Shown here one piece after another: positions 36,834 through 45,967 of a stretch of 63,980 nucleotides of DNA. The notes under the pieces are model-generated. The model was not told the DNA's origin. It did not search any database and worked only from the letters and a program-made list of their open reading frames with translations. Numbering within the stretch: the first letter of the stretch is position 1; each line of letters starts with the position of its first letter. This DNA is from Salinicola rhizosphaerae (GTDB lineage Bacteria > Pseudomonadota > Gammaproteobacteria > Pseudomonadales > Halomonadaceae). Both the position numbers and the translations under genes were made by a program. The stretch is from assembly GCF_014652715.1 (NCBI RefSeq), contig NZ_BMZI01000007.1, forward strand, positions 128,275 to 192,254. Reading direction: 5' to 3'.

Positions 36834-37715
36834 TCAGTCCCCCAGCCTGCTGCTCCACCCCAGCTTGGAGCGACACGCCTCGAAGAAGCTGTGCCCCCGC
36901 GGGTGGATCAACGTCAGCCGCTGGGCCTTGCGTCGCACGTAAAGCACGTCGCCCGCCTTGCTGACGACGCGTGTCTGACCATCGCAGCTGACGTGCGGGT
37001 AAGTCCGGTTGATATCGCCGATATGCACGCGGATCTCGCTCGCGGCGTCGATCACGATCGGTCGGCTGGAGAGCGTGTGGGGAAACATCGGCACCAGAGT
37101 GATCGCCTCGAGCCCGGGATGCACGATCGGCCCGCCGCCGGAGAGCGCGTAGGCCGTCGATCCCGTCGGCGTTGCCATGATCAGGCCATCGGAGCGCTGG
37201 GAGTAGACGAAGCGGTCGTCGACGAACAGCTCGAACTCGATCATTCGCGCCGCCTTGCCTGGATGCACGACGACGTCGTTGAGACTGCTGCCGCTGCCGA
37301 TCAGGCGGTCGCCGCGGTAGAGCTCGGCCTCGAGCAGAAAGCGCCGTTCGCTGTCGTACTGACCTTCCAGCACTTCGGCGACCTTCTGTTCGACCTCGTC
37401 CGGCGAGATATCCGTCAGAAAGCCGAGCCGCCCCCGGTTGATGCCGAGCACGGGCGTCGCGCTGTGACATAGCGCTCTCGCCGCCCCCAGCAGGCTTCCG
37501 TCACCACCGACCACGATGACCAGGTCGCAGAGTGTACCCAGCTCCCGACGCTTGGCCTCGCGGTGCTCGTGATCGACCAGCAGCGCGGCGGTGCGATCCT
37601 CGATCACGATCTCCAGCTCGCGGCGTTCGAGAAAGATCACCAAACGCTTGAGTGTCTCGACGACCTTGTCGCTGCCCAGGCGGCCGATCAGGCCGATGGT
37701 CTTGAAAGATTCCAT
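36834..37715 (-). CDS. nadK: NAD kinase
   Basis: NadK makes NADP from NAD and ATP or polyphosphate. The 293-residue protein has the GGDGSLLGAAR signature near residue 70, then NRGRLGFLTDI and TPTGSTAYALSGGGPIVHP. The length and order are normal. It is cotranscribed with the phosphoesterase that follows. The 335-base region upstream is shared with a divergent small membrane protein gene. Confidence 0.97.
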   Translation of the reverse strand: MESFKTIGLIGRLGSDKVVETLKRLVIFLERRELEIVIEDRTAALLVDHEHREAKRRELGTLCDLVIVVGGDGSLLGAARALCHSATPVLGINRGRLGFLTDISPDEVEQKVAEVLEGQYDSERRFLLEAELYRGDRLIGSGSSLNDVVVHPGKAARMIEFELFVDDRFVYSQRSDGLIMATPTGSTAYALSGGGPIVHPGLEAITLVPMFPHTLSSRPIVIDAASEIRVHIGDINRTYPHVSCDGQTRVVSKAGDVLYVRRKAQRLTLIHPRGHSFFEACRSKLGWSSRLGD

Positions 37716-38050
37716 GCAACTCGTCTCTGGCGGCGTGGCAGCCGCTCATTATGCGGCGGGCCTCGATGTCGGGCAAACCGACGCCACCCCGAAGGCGACC
37801 CGCTCCCGTTTGCGCCACGCTTGGCTGTGCGACAAAAAGACTCATTGAAGCGATGGTTTCGTTTCCACGCTAACAAAAATTGCTCTATCCTTATGCCACT
37901 TGGTGGATCGTGTCACCTGTCGACCTGAGCGTTCCAAGCGCTATCATTACGCCAGGCTTTACTCTCAGGACGGCAAATTTTCCTACCCTGGCAAGGAAGC
38001 CAAGTAAAACACTCCGAACCAAAGACCACTCTCAAGGGGACACTCGCGTC
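37716..38050. other. Divergent intergenic region between nadK and the PQQ dehydrogenase pair
   Basis: No coding region is supported. The stretch should hold the promoters of nadK (minus) and of the membrane protein/PQQ dehydrogenase operon (plus). An AT-rich block at about 37870-37900 is a likely promoter area for the plus operon, but I cannot assign boxes with confidence. Confidence 0.45.
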
Positions 38051-38416
38051 ATGTCGCAACCTCGATCGTCACGATGGGGCATTTTGCTGCTGCTCCTGGC
38101 GGCAGTCGTCGGCTTCGTGCTGGCTCTCTACGCTTATTTCACGCCGCTAACCGGCGTCACCGGCACCCTCGGCGCCCTGGTCGTCATCGCCGCCAACGTC
38201 ATTGTCGCCGTTCTCGCGTTGATTCTCCGCGCCTCCAAAGGCCGCGGCGCGCGCATTTTCTGGGGCATCGTCACGCTGCTTGGCCTGATCGGCACCGGCT
38301 TTGCCGCGCTGCTGCTGCACCAGTGGTGGATCACAGCGGCCATGGTCGTCGGCCTCGTCGGTCTGATCGCCAGCATCGGCTGCCCGGTCAGCCACGATAA
38401 ACCCGCTAACGCCTGA
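38051..38416 (+). CDS. Small four-helix membrane protein preceding the PQQ dehydrogenase
   Basis: The 121-residue protein is almost all membrane: helices at about residues 9-30, 38-58, 67-90 and 91-110, with a short charged loop (RASKGRGAR). It ends just ten bases before the PQQ dehydrogenase. Membrane-bound glucose dehydrogenases normally carry a four- or five-helix anchor at their own N-terminus, and the neighbour lacks one. This protein may supply that anchor or the quinone contact. This is inference from topology and order; I see no clear sequence match to the Gcd anchor. Confidence 0.7.
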   Translation: MSQPRSSRWGILLLLLAAVVGFVLALYAYFTPLTGVTGTLGALVVIAANVIVAVLALILRASKGRGARIFWGIVTLLGLIGTGFAALLLHQWWITAAMVVGLVGLIASIGCPVSHDKPANA

Positions 38417-38426
38417 GGAGCCCGAC

Positions 38427-40484
38427 ATGCCCCACTCACGATTCGCGGCGCGCGCGCTGGGCAGCCTTACTGCACTGGCGCTGCTGATCGCCCCCGCCAC
38501 ACTGCTCGCTCAGGATCAGCCCGCCGACACCCCCGCCGCGCAGGCCCAGAGCAACAACGCGGACGTCGACAACGGCACTCAGAAGAGCGCGTCGACGGAT
38601 AGCGATCGCCAATCGATCCCACTAGTGCCGAACTCCACGGACTGGTCCAGCTTCCACGGTCAGCTGAACGCGCAGAAATATAGCCCGCTCAAGCAGATCA
38701 CCGCCGATAACGTCAGCGATCTCGAAAAGGTCTGGGAATATCACACCGGCGATGTGTCCGACGGCTCGGGCGATATCCCCGCGACCGTCTGGTCGGCGAC
38801 GCCTGTGGTCGCCAATGACACCATGTACGTCGCCACACCATTTGGCCACGTCATTGCGCTCGACCCGGGCACCGGCAAGCAGAAGTGGACCTTCGACACC
38901 AAGTCACCGCTCAAGGCGCTCACTCAGCCGGTTCTGAAAAATCGTGGCGTAGCCTACTGGCAGGCGGACGATCCCGTCTCGGGTCAGTCCTGCCAGAAAG
39001 TCATCTACGCGGGTACCGGCGACGGCAAGCTTTATGCGCTGGATGCCGACAGCGGCGAACGCTGCGCCGACTTTGCCGATAACGGCATGCTCGACGTCAA
39101 CCAGTGGAACACGATCAATGACAAGTTCCCGCTGGCGCTGCTGCAGCCGCCGACCGTCGTCGGTGACCATCTGATCTTCGGCTGGGCCGGCAAGGATTGG
39201 GCTTACGCCGAAGCGCCTCCCGGCACCGTATTCTCGGTCAACGCGCGCACCGGCGAACGCGAGTGGACCTTCGAAGCGATTCCGGCCGATATCCGCAAAA
39301 AGACCGGTACTGCCAACGTCTGGACGCAGATGTCCGCCGACGCCGAGCATGGTCTGGTCTACCTGCCGGTGGCTTCGCCCTCGCCCAACTACTGGGGTGG
39401 CAATCGCAAGGAGTCGATTCCCTACGGTACCTCGACCACCGCGCTGGATGTCGATACCGGCAAGGTCGTGTGGTCACGCCAGTGGGTGCACCACGACGTC
39501 TGGGACTACGACATCAACTCCGCACCGACGCTGATGGACATCACTGTCGACGGCAAGCAGATCCCGGCGCTGATCCAGGCCACCAAGCAAGGTTTCCTGT
39601 TCGTCGTCAATCGATTGACCGGCAAGGATGTCTGGCCGATCGAGGAGCGCCCAGTGCCGCAGGGCGACGGCTCAGTCGAGGGCGAACAGCTCTCTCCGAC
39701 GCAGCCGTTCCCGACCAAACCGGCACCGCTGCTCGATCAGTCGAAGAAGCCGAAGATCTGGGGCCTGGCGGATGCCGTAGGCGGCGGACAGTGCTCGCGT
39801 CTGTGGGACGACCTCTACTACGAGGGCATGTACACTCCGCCGACCACCAAGGGTGAAGGCACGCTGACTTACCCGGATAGCTCCGGTGGCGTGCAGTGGG
39901 GTGGCGTCGCTTTCGATCCGCAGAGCCAGACCGCGATCGTCAACACGTCGCATATCGTCCAGTACGTGAAGCTCTACAACCGCGAAGACTACAAGAAGGC
40001 CGATACCGGCTCGGGCAACGAGAGCGGGTTCTCGCCGCAGGAAGGCGCGCCCTACGGCATGCGTCTGAAAGTCGCGCGCAACTGGCTCGGCATGCCCTGC
40101 TGGGAACCGCCGTTCGGTGAGCTGGTCGCGATCGACATGCACACCGGTGACGTCAAGTGGCGCCGTCCGGTCGGTGCTGCCCAGCAGTACGGCTTCTTCA
40201 TGCCGGAAAGCTGGGGTTCGCCGACGATCGGCGGGCCGGCCGTCACCGCCGGTGGCGTCGTCTTCATCGGTGCCTCGATGGATGCCAAGGTCCGCGCCTA
40301 CTCGCTGAAGACCGGCGACGAGCTGTGGGAAGATCAGGCTGAAGCGCCAGCCGTCGCCAACCCCTCGGTCTACGAGTACAAGGGACGCGAATACGTCGCC
40401 TTCGTGGCTGGCGGCAACACGATCCTCAAGGATCAGGTCGGCGACCAGGTCGTCGTCTACGCGCTGCCGGAAAACGACGACTAA
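38427..40484 (+). CDS. PQQ-dependent dehydrogenase (glucose/quinate/shikimate group)
   Basis: The 685-residue protein has a Sec signal peptide (about residues 1-29) and a 40-residue Ala/Asp/Gln-rich linker. An eight-blade propeller follows. Tryptophan-docking repeats and group signatures are visible: WSSFHGQLNAQKYSPL, VHHDVWDYD, QATKQGFLFVVNRLTGK, AQQYGFFMPESWGSPT and TGDELWEDQ. It should oxidise a sugar or polyol in the periplasm and pass electrons to ubiquinone. Unlike Gcd it has no membrane anchor of its own. Which sugar or polyol acid it uses cannot be told. No pqq synthesis genes are in the window. Confidence 0.9.
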   Translation: MPHSRFAARALGSLTALALLIAPATLLAQDQPADTPAAQAQSNNADVDNGTQKSASTDSDRQSIPLVPNSTDWSSFHGQLNAQKYSPLKQITADNVSDLEKVWEYHTGDVSDGSGDIPATVWSATPVVANDTMYVATPFGHVIALDPGTGKQKWTFDTKSPLKALTQPVLKNRGVAYWQADDPVSGQSCQKVIYAGTGDGKLYALDADSGERCADFADNGMLDVNQWNTINDKFPLALLQPPTVVGDHLIFGWAGKDWAYAEAPPGTVFSVNARTGEREWTFEAIPADIRKKTGTANVWTQMSADAEHGLVYLPVASPSPNYWGGNRKESIPYGTSTTALDVDTGKVVWSRQWVHHDVWDYDINSAPTLMDITVDGKQIPALIQATKQGFLFVVNRLTGKDVWPIEERPVPQGDGSVEGEQLSPTQPFPTKPAPLLDQSKKPKIWGLADAVGGGQCSRLWDDLYYEGMYTPPTTKGEGTLTYPDSSGGVQWGGVAFDPQSQTAIVNTSHIVQYVKLYNREDYKKADTGSGNESGFSPQEGAPYGMRLKVARNWLGMPCWEPPFGELVAIDMHTGDVKWRRPVGAAQQYGFFMPESWGSPTIGGPAVTAGGVVFIGASMDAKVRAYSLKTGDELWEDQAEAPAVANPSVYEYKGREYVAFVAGGNTILKDQVGDQVVVYALPENDD

Positions 40485-40510
40485 GTTCGACGTCGCAATC
40501 CGGTAGACCT

Positions 40511-40544
40511 AAACGGGGTGAGCTCAGGCTCACCCCGTTTTTTT
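40511..40544 (+). terminator. Rho-independent terminator of the PQQ dehydrogenase operon
   Basis: AAACGGGGTGAGC pairs with its complement around a TCAG loop and runs into seven T residues. Confidence 0.92.
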
Positions 40545-40701
40545 GTGCGTACTCGCCGACGGCGGCGCATCGAGCGCTCGACAGGGAGAAAATGCTCCCC
40601 ACCAGCGATCTCATAAACAGAACACACTTCGACTTTCATTCGGTCACGAGAACTTCCGATACTCGACGCACAACCTCCCCCAACAATAACGAGGTCGCGC
40701 G

Positions 40702-41997
40702 ATGGCTCTCTCCCGTCTACTCAACTGGCGCCTGCATCTGCTGGTCGTGGTGATATCGCTTCTCGGCGAATGGATCGGCATTCTCAAGATCCCGCTGGGC
40801 CCTGGCACGCTACTGCTGCTGCCGCTGTTCTACGCTTTCATCCTCGCCGTGCTGCTCAACCCGCATCTTTTCTCCGGCACCAAGCGATTCCTGCCGGAGA
40901 GCGTGAGCCAGGCGGCCACGCCGTTGATACTGATCTCGATCATGCCGTTCATCGCGCGCTTCGGCTCGACCATCGGGCCGGCGATCGACCAGATCATCAG
41001 CGCCGGCCCCGCACTGGTTCTCCAGGAGCTGGGTAACCTCGGCACCATGCTGATCGCGCTGCCCGTCGCCGTGCTCGTCTTGAAGATGGGGCGCGAGGCC
41101 ATCGGCGCGACCTATTCGATCGCCCGTGAGCCCAACATCGCGATCATTTCGGACAAGTACGGTCTCAAAGGGCCCGAGGGCATCGGCGTCATGGGGGTCT
41201 ATGTCGTCGGCACGATGTTCGGCACCCTGTGGTTTGCGCTGATGGCGGGTTACCTCGCATCGATGGATCTGTTCGACCCGCGGGCCCTCGCCATGGCCTG
41301 CGGAGTCGGCAGCGGCAGTATGGTTGCGGCCTGTTCCGGCGCACTGGCCGGTGCGGTGCCGGAGATGGCCGATGATCTGCTCGCCTTCGCCGGCGCCAGC
41401 AATCTGTTGACCTATGCCACCGGGCTTTATGTATCGCTCTTCATCGCCCTGCCGGTCGCCGAATGGCTTTACCGTCGGCTTGGCGGCAAGCCGCGCGTGG
41501 CGACAAGCGTCGGCGCGATGGCCACCGGCGGCGACGCTGAAATGGTGCCGACCGAGGCGCGCCCGGAGCAGGATCTCGGCAAGACGGCCGTCGTGCTCGC
41601 CGTCGCCTGTCTGGTCGGCTGGGTCACCAACACGATCAACGGCGCGTCTCTGGGTGCCGCTCTGCCGGGCATGATCATTCTCTATGCGATGACGCTGATC
41701 GGCCTGGTGATCACTCGACTCGCGCCTTTCTATCTGCCCAGTGTCGCCTGGGTGTCGCTGGTCAGCATCGTCATGACGCTCCCCTTCTTCCCCGGCAGCG
41801 AATGGTTCGTGGCGCAGCTCTCGGCGGTCAACTTCCTCGCCATCGTCACTCCGGTTCTGGCCTACGCCGGCCTCGCGCTGAGCCGACGCGAGTTTTTCAT
41901 GTTCCGTCAGACCGGCTGGAAGCTGATCATCGTCTCGCTGCTGGTATTTACCGGCACCTACGTCGGCTCCGCGATCGTGGCCCAGGTACTGCTGTAA
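40702..41997 (+). CDS. DUF3100 family membrane transporter-like protein
   Basis: The 431-residue protein has about ten to twelve predicted helices. A glycine-rich central loop (ACGVGSGSMVAACSGALAGA) and a paired GLKGPEGIGVMGVYVVGTMFG stretch recall the DUF3100 family of putative carriers. The family has no proven substrate. In several genomes it lies next to an M20 amidohydrolase, as here, which suggests uptake of an N-acylated or amide compound. AACGAGGT precedes ATG 40702. It appears to begin a five-gene operon. Confidence 0.75.
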   Translation: MALSRLLNWRLHLLVVVISLLGEWIGILKIPLGPGTLLLLPLFYAFILAVLLNPHLFSGTKRFLPESVSQAATPLILISIMPFIARFGSTIGPAIDQIISAGPALVLQELGNLGTMLIALPVAVLVLKMGREAIGATYSIAREPNIAIISDKYGLKGPEGIGVMGVYVVGTMFGTLWFALMAGYLASMDLFDPRALAMACGVGSGSMVAACSGALAGAVPEMADDLLAFAGASNLLTYATGLYVSLFIALPVAEWLYRRLGGKPRVATSVGAMATGGDAEMVPTEARPEQDLGKTAVVLAVACLVGWVTNTINGASLGAALPGMIILYAMTLIGLVITRLAPFYLPSVAWVSLVSIVMTLPFFPGSEWFVAQLSAVNFLAIVTPVLAYAGLALSRREFFMFRQTGWKLIIVSLLVFTGTYVGSAIVAQVLL

Positions 41998-42106
41998 TCG
42001 GCCGCGCAGAGGCGGCGACTCGGTAGCCGCCTCGAGATACCCTCGCCACGCGGGCCATCCCGCGTGGACAGCACGACACTCCCATCACGGCATCTTTGGA
42101 GGTAAC

Positions 42107-43267
42107 GTGACGACACCCTCTGTCTTCCCTGAACCACAGACTCTCATCGCGTGGCGCCGGGATTTTCACCGGCACCCGGAGATCGCTTTCGAGGAGCAGC
42201 GCACCAGCGAGCGAATCGTCGCCGTTCTGCGCGAGCACGGTATCGAGCCGGTGACCGGCCTGGGCGGCGGGACCGGGGTCATTGCGACGATCGAGGGCAA
42301 TCGCGGGCCCGGCCCGAGCATCGGTCTGCGTGCCGATATCGACGCGCTGCCGATCGATGAGCTGAATGAGGTCGAATACCGCTCGACGATCCCCGGACGC
42401 ATGCACGCCTGCGGTCACGATGGCCATACGACCATGCTGCTTGGCGCCGCTTGTGCGCTGGCGCGAGAACCGGACTTTGCCGGCACCGTGCACTGCATCT
42501 TTCAGCCGGCGGAAGAGAGCGAGGGCGGCGGTCGCGTCATGGTCGAAGAGGGCCTGTTCGAGCGCTTGCCGATGGATGCCATCTACGGGTTGCACAACTG
42601 GCCTGGGCTCGCGGTGGGCGAAGCGGCCGTTCACGACGGCCCCGTCATGGCGGCTTTCGATGTCTTCACCCTGCGTCTGACCGGCCGCGGCAGTCACGCG
42701 GCCATGCCACATCTGGGCACGGACGTGATACTCGCGGCCTGTCAGCTCGCCAACCAGCTGCAGGGCCTGATCAGCCGGGAAACACCGCCACATCAGTCGG
42801 CGGTGCTCAGCATCACCCAGTTCCACGCCGGTGACGCCTACAACGTGATTCCGGAAACCGTCGAGCTGCGCGGCACGGTGCGCTGCTTCGACGCCGAGCT
42901 CAAGACCAAGCTCGAGCAGCGCTTCCGCGACGCCATTTCGGCTTCCGCAACGTTTCACGGCCTGAAAGCCGAGTTCGACTACCAGGCGCGCTACCCGGCC
43001 ACGATCAACGATGCGGATCACGCCGCACGCTGCGCCGAGGTCCTCGAGCGCCTGCCGGGGATCACCAGGGTGCACCGTGATCTGGCCCCCAGCATGGGGT
43101 CGGAAGACTTCGCCTTCATGCTCAACGAACGGCCCGGCGCCTACATCTGGCTCGGCAACGGCGATAGCGCCGCCCTGCACAACCCCGCCTACGACTTCAA
43201 CGACGCCATCGCCCCGCTCGGCGTCGCCTACTGGCAGGCGCTGGCCCGACAACTGCTCAGTCCGTGA
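42107..43267 (+). CDS. M20-family amidohydrolase (hippurate hydrolase/aminoacylase type)
   Basis: The 386-residue metallo-amidohydrolase has RRDFHRHPEIAFEEQ at the N-terminus. The metal-binding HACGHDGHTTMLLGAA contains the Cys/His/Asp set, and the catalytic Glu lies in FQPAEESEGG. GSHAAMPHLGTD marks the dimerisation domain. Such enzymes remove acyl groups from N-acyl amino acids or open related amides. The GTG start follows GGAGG at five bases. It is the second gene of the DUF3100 operon. Confidence 0.9.
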   Translation: MTTPSVFPEPQTLIAWRRDFHRHPEIAFEEQRTSERIVAVLREHGIEPVTGLGGGTGVIATIEGNRGPGPSIGLRADIDALPIDELNEVEYRSTIPGRMHACGHDGHTTMLLGAACALAREPDFAGTVHCIFQPAEESEGGGRVMVEEGLFERLPMDAIYGLHNWPGLAVGEAAVHDGPVMAAFDVFTLRLTGRGSHAAMPHLGTDVILAACQLANQLQGLISRETPPHQSAVLSITQFHAGDAYNVIPETVELRGTVRCFDAELKTKLEQRFRDAISASATFHGLKAEFDYQARYPATINDADHAARCAEVLERLPGITRVHRDLAPSMGSEDFAFMLNERPGAYIWLGNGDSAALHNPAYDFNDAIAPLGVAYWQALARQLLSP

Positions 43268-43362
43268 AATTTTCAACGTTTGTCGTCGGCGAGAGACTCG
43301 AGGTAACGCACCGTCACCGCCAACGACAAGGTTTCCTAGCCAACAACAACCTGGAGACATGC

Positions 43363-44265
43363 ATGAAAATCACCGTCATCGGCCTCGGCCAGATGGGCGG
43401 CAACATGGCGCTGACATTGCACAGCGCCGGATTCGACGTGACCGGCACGGACGTCTTCGAATCCGCCCGCCAGCGCCTTGCCGACCAGGGCCTCGACGTC
43501 GCCTCCCCTGATGCCCTGCCCGCCAGCGATATCTATCTGCTCTCGCTGCCGACTTCGGCCCATGTCCGTGAGGTGATCGAGACCCGCCCGGGATTGCTGA
43601 AGACCGCGGCAGCCGGCAGCGTCATCATCGATACCTCGACCAGCGACCCCGTCGATAGTCGCGAACTCTCCGCCAAGGTGATCGCCGCCGGCCTCGAGTG
43701 GCTCGACGCACCGGTCAGCGGTGGCCCGAAAGGCGCAGCCAGCGGCAAGCTCGGCATGCTGCTGGGCGGCGAGACCGCGACCATCGAACGCGTCTCGCCG
43801 CTGCTCGAAGCGATGTCCGCCAAGCGCACGCACGTTGGTGGGCCCGGCAGCGGCCACGTGGTCAAGCTTGCCAACAACTACCTCTGCGCAGCCAATCTGG
43901 TCGCGACGGCCGAAGCGGTAGCCCTCGCCGCCAAGGCAGGTGTCGATCCGGCGGCGTGCCTGGCCGGGCTCAACAGCGGCTCCGGGCGCAGCGCCGTCAG
44001 CGAGATCAACTTCCCCGAATGGATTGTGAGTGGGCGATTCGACTCCGGCTTCACGACGGGGTTGATGCGCAAGGATCTGCGTCTGGCGCGTGATGCGGCG
44101 GCCAATCTCGACCTGGATCTGGCGCTGCTCACCGAGACCGTCGAACGCTGGCACGCCGATTCCGACCAGCCAGCGGACACGGACGACTTTAATCACATCG
44201 CCTCCCCGATTCTTGCGCTGGGCAGTGTTCCGACCCACTCGAATACCATGGAGGACGCTTCATGA
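43363..44265 (+). CDS. NAD(P)-dependent beta-hydroxyacid dehydrogenase (3-hydroxyisobutyrate dehydrogenase family)
   Basis: The 300-residue protein begins with the Rossmann motif KITVIGLGQMGGNMALTL. It contains the family catalytic motif DAPVSGGPKGAASGKL and the conserved Lys region HVVKLANNYLCAAN. It should oxidise a beta-hydroxyacid such as 3-hydroxyisobutyrate, tartronate or a related compound, giving an aldehyde acid that the next gene product can oxidise. The upstream extension in frame overlaps the M20 gene end, but ATG 43363 with CTGGAG upstream is the clear start. Confidence 0.88.
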   Translation: MKITVIGLGQMGGNMALTLHSAGFDVTGTDVFESARQRLADQGLDVASPDALPASDIYLLSLPTSAHVREVIETRPGLLKTAAAGSVIIDTSTSDPVDSRELSAKVIAAGLEWLDAPVSGGPKGAASGKLGMLLGGETATIERVSPLLEAMSAKRTHVGGPGSGHVVKLANNYLCAANLVATAEAVALAAKAGVDPAACLAGLNSGSGRSAVSEINFPEWIVSGRFDSGFTTGLMRKDLRLARDAAANLDLDLALLTETVERWHADSDQPADTDDFNHIASPILALGSVPTHSNTMEDAS

Positions 44266-45851
44266 CGTCACGTGACACGACTGACCTCGACGCACGTGCC
44301 AAGGCGCGACTCGCTCAGCTATTGAGTGAATTCGGACTATCGACCGACACGGAATCGCTACACTCCAACTGGGTCGGCGGCGAGCTGCTTCCCGGCGACG
44401 GGGATGTGATCGAGCTGATCAATCCAGCGACCGGCCGTATGCTCACCTCGTATCGAGACGCGGGCATCGCCCTGCTGGACCGAGCGGTTGGCGCCGCGAC
44501 CACGGCACAGATGGCCTGGATGGCGCTCACCGCCAGCGAGCGCGGTCGGCGCATGAACGCCGCGGTGCGCATGCTCGAGGGGCACGAGGAGTCTCTGGCC
44601 CAGCTCGAGAGTGTCGTCGCCGGTAAGCCGATCCGCGACTGCCGCGGCGAAGTCGGCAAGGTTCGCGAGATGTTCGAATACTATGCCGGCTGGTGCGACA
44701 AGCAGCATGGCGAGGTTATCCCGGTCCCGACGTCCCATCTCAATTACGTACGACAGGTTCCGTACGGTGTCGTCGGTCAGATCACGCCGTGGAATGCCCC
44801 GATGTTCACCTGTGCCTGGCAGATCGCCCCGGCGATTGCCGCTGGCAACGGTGTCGTGCTGAAGCCTTCCGAGTTGACGCCGTTCTCCTCCGTCGTCGTC
44901 GCACGGCTGCTGGAGCGTGGCGGCCTGCCTGCGGGTCTGATCAACATCGTCAACGGGCTGGGGGGAACGACCGGCCAGGCACTGACCGGCCACGACGGCA
45001 TCAGCAAGCTGGTCTTCGTCGGCTCCCCGGAGAGCGGCCGAATCATCGCCGAAGCCGGCGCCAGGCGGCTGGTGCCGAGCGTGCTGGAGCTGGGTGGAAA
45101 ATCGGCCAACATCGTCTTCGATGACGCCAACCTCGACGATGCCGTGGCTGGCGCCCAGGCAGCGATCTTCGCGGCCGCCGGGCAGAGCTGTGTCGCGGGC
45201 TCGCGACTGCTGATCCAGCGCGACATCTTCGAGACCGTCGTCGAGCGGCTCGGTCGCGCCGCCAGCGAGATCGCGGTCGGCCTGCCGGACGAGGAAGCCA
45301 CGCGCATGGGGCCGCTGCAGAACGCGCGCCAGTTCGAGCGCGTCACGGCCATGATCGAGCGCGCGACTGACGCCGGCGCGCGAGTCGTGACAGGCGGCCA
45401 ACGCCCGGTCGAGCTGCCCGATGGCGCAGATGGCTACTACCTGTCACCGACGGTCATCGCGGACGTGGACGCCAGCATGGAGATCGCCTGCGAAGAAGTT
45501 TTCGGGCCGGTCGTAGTGGCCATGCCGTTCGACGACGAGGGCGACGCCGTTCGGCTGGCCAATGGCACCCGTTTCGGCCTCGCCGGCGCGGTCTGGACTC
45601 AGAATCCGGCGCGTGCGCACCGCGTGGCCAGCCAGTTACGCGCGGGGACGGTTTGGATCAACAGCTACAAGGCGATCAACGTGATGTCGCCCTTCGGCGG
45701 TTTCCGCGACAGCGGCTTCGGCCGTTCCAGTGGCCTCGATGGCCTGCGCGAGTACACCGTGGCGCAGAGCGTCTGGGTCGAAACGGGACTCGAGGCGAGC
45801 GTGGCCATGGGCTATGGCAACGGACAGGACCAGGACAGCGGCAAGCCCTGA
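44262..45851 (+). CDS. NAD-dependent aldehyde dehydrogenase
   Basis: The 529-residue protein is a complete class I/II-like aldehyde dehydrogenase with about 40 extra N-terminal residues. The cofactor loop is VGSPESGRIIAE, the catalytic Glu is in LELGGKSANIV and the catalytic Cys in AAAGQSCVAGSR. It should oxidise the aldehyde made by the preceding dehydrogenase. The substrate is unknown, although GQSCVAGSR is common in enzymes for hydroxylated or aminated aldehydes. The start overlaps the previous stop as ATGA, so translation is coupled. Confidence 0.9.
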   Translation: MTSRDTTDLDARAKARLAQLLSEFGLSTDTESLHSNWVGGELLPGDGDVIELINPATGRMLTSYRDAGIALLDRAVGAATTAQMAWMALTASERGRRMNAAVRMLEGHEESLAQLESVVAGKPIRDCRGEVGKVREMFEYYAGWCDKQHGEVIPVPTSHLNYVRQVPYGVVGQITPWNAPMFTCAWQIAPAIAAGNGVVLKPSELTPFSSVVVARLLERGGLPAGLINIVNGLGGTTGQALTGHDGISKLVFVGSPESGRIIAEAGARRLVPSVLELGGKSANIVFDDANLDDAVAGAQAAIFAAAGQSCVAGSRLLIQRDIFETVVERLGRAASEIAVGLPDEEATRMGPLQNARQFERVTAMIERATDAGARVVTGGQRPVELPDGADGYYLSPTVIADVDASMEIACEEVFGPVVVAMPFDDEGDAVRLANGTRFGLAGAVWTQNPARAHRVASQLRAGTVWINSYKAINVMSPFGGFRDSGFGRSSGLDGLREYTVAQSVWVETGLEASVAMGYGNGQDQDSGKP

Positions 45852-45967
45852 GACTGCCCGCCCCAAGGATGACGACGAGGGCGCCCGCCCTCGTTGCTGG
45901 CCGAACTGGCGTCCTGTCGTATACTCTCGACGTCCACCGACGACGCCACTTTCGCGAGGCATCGCTC

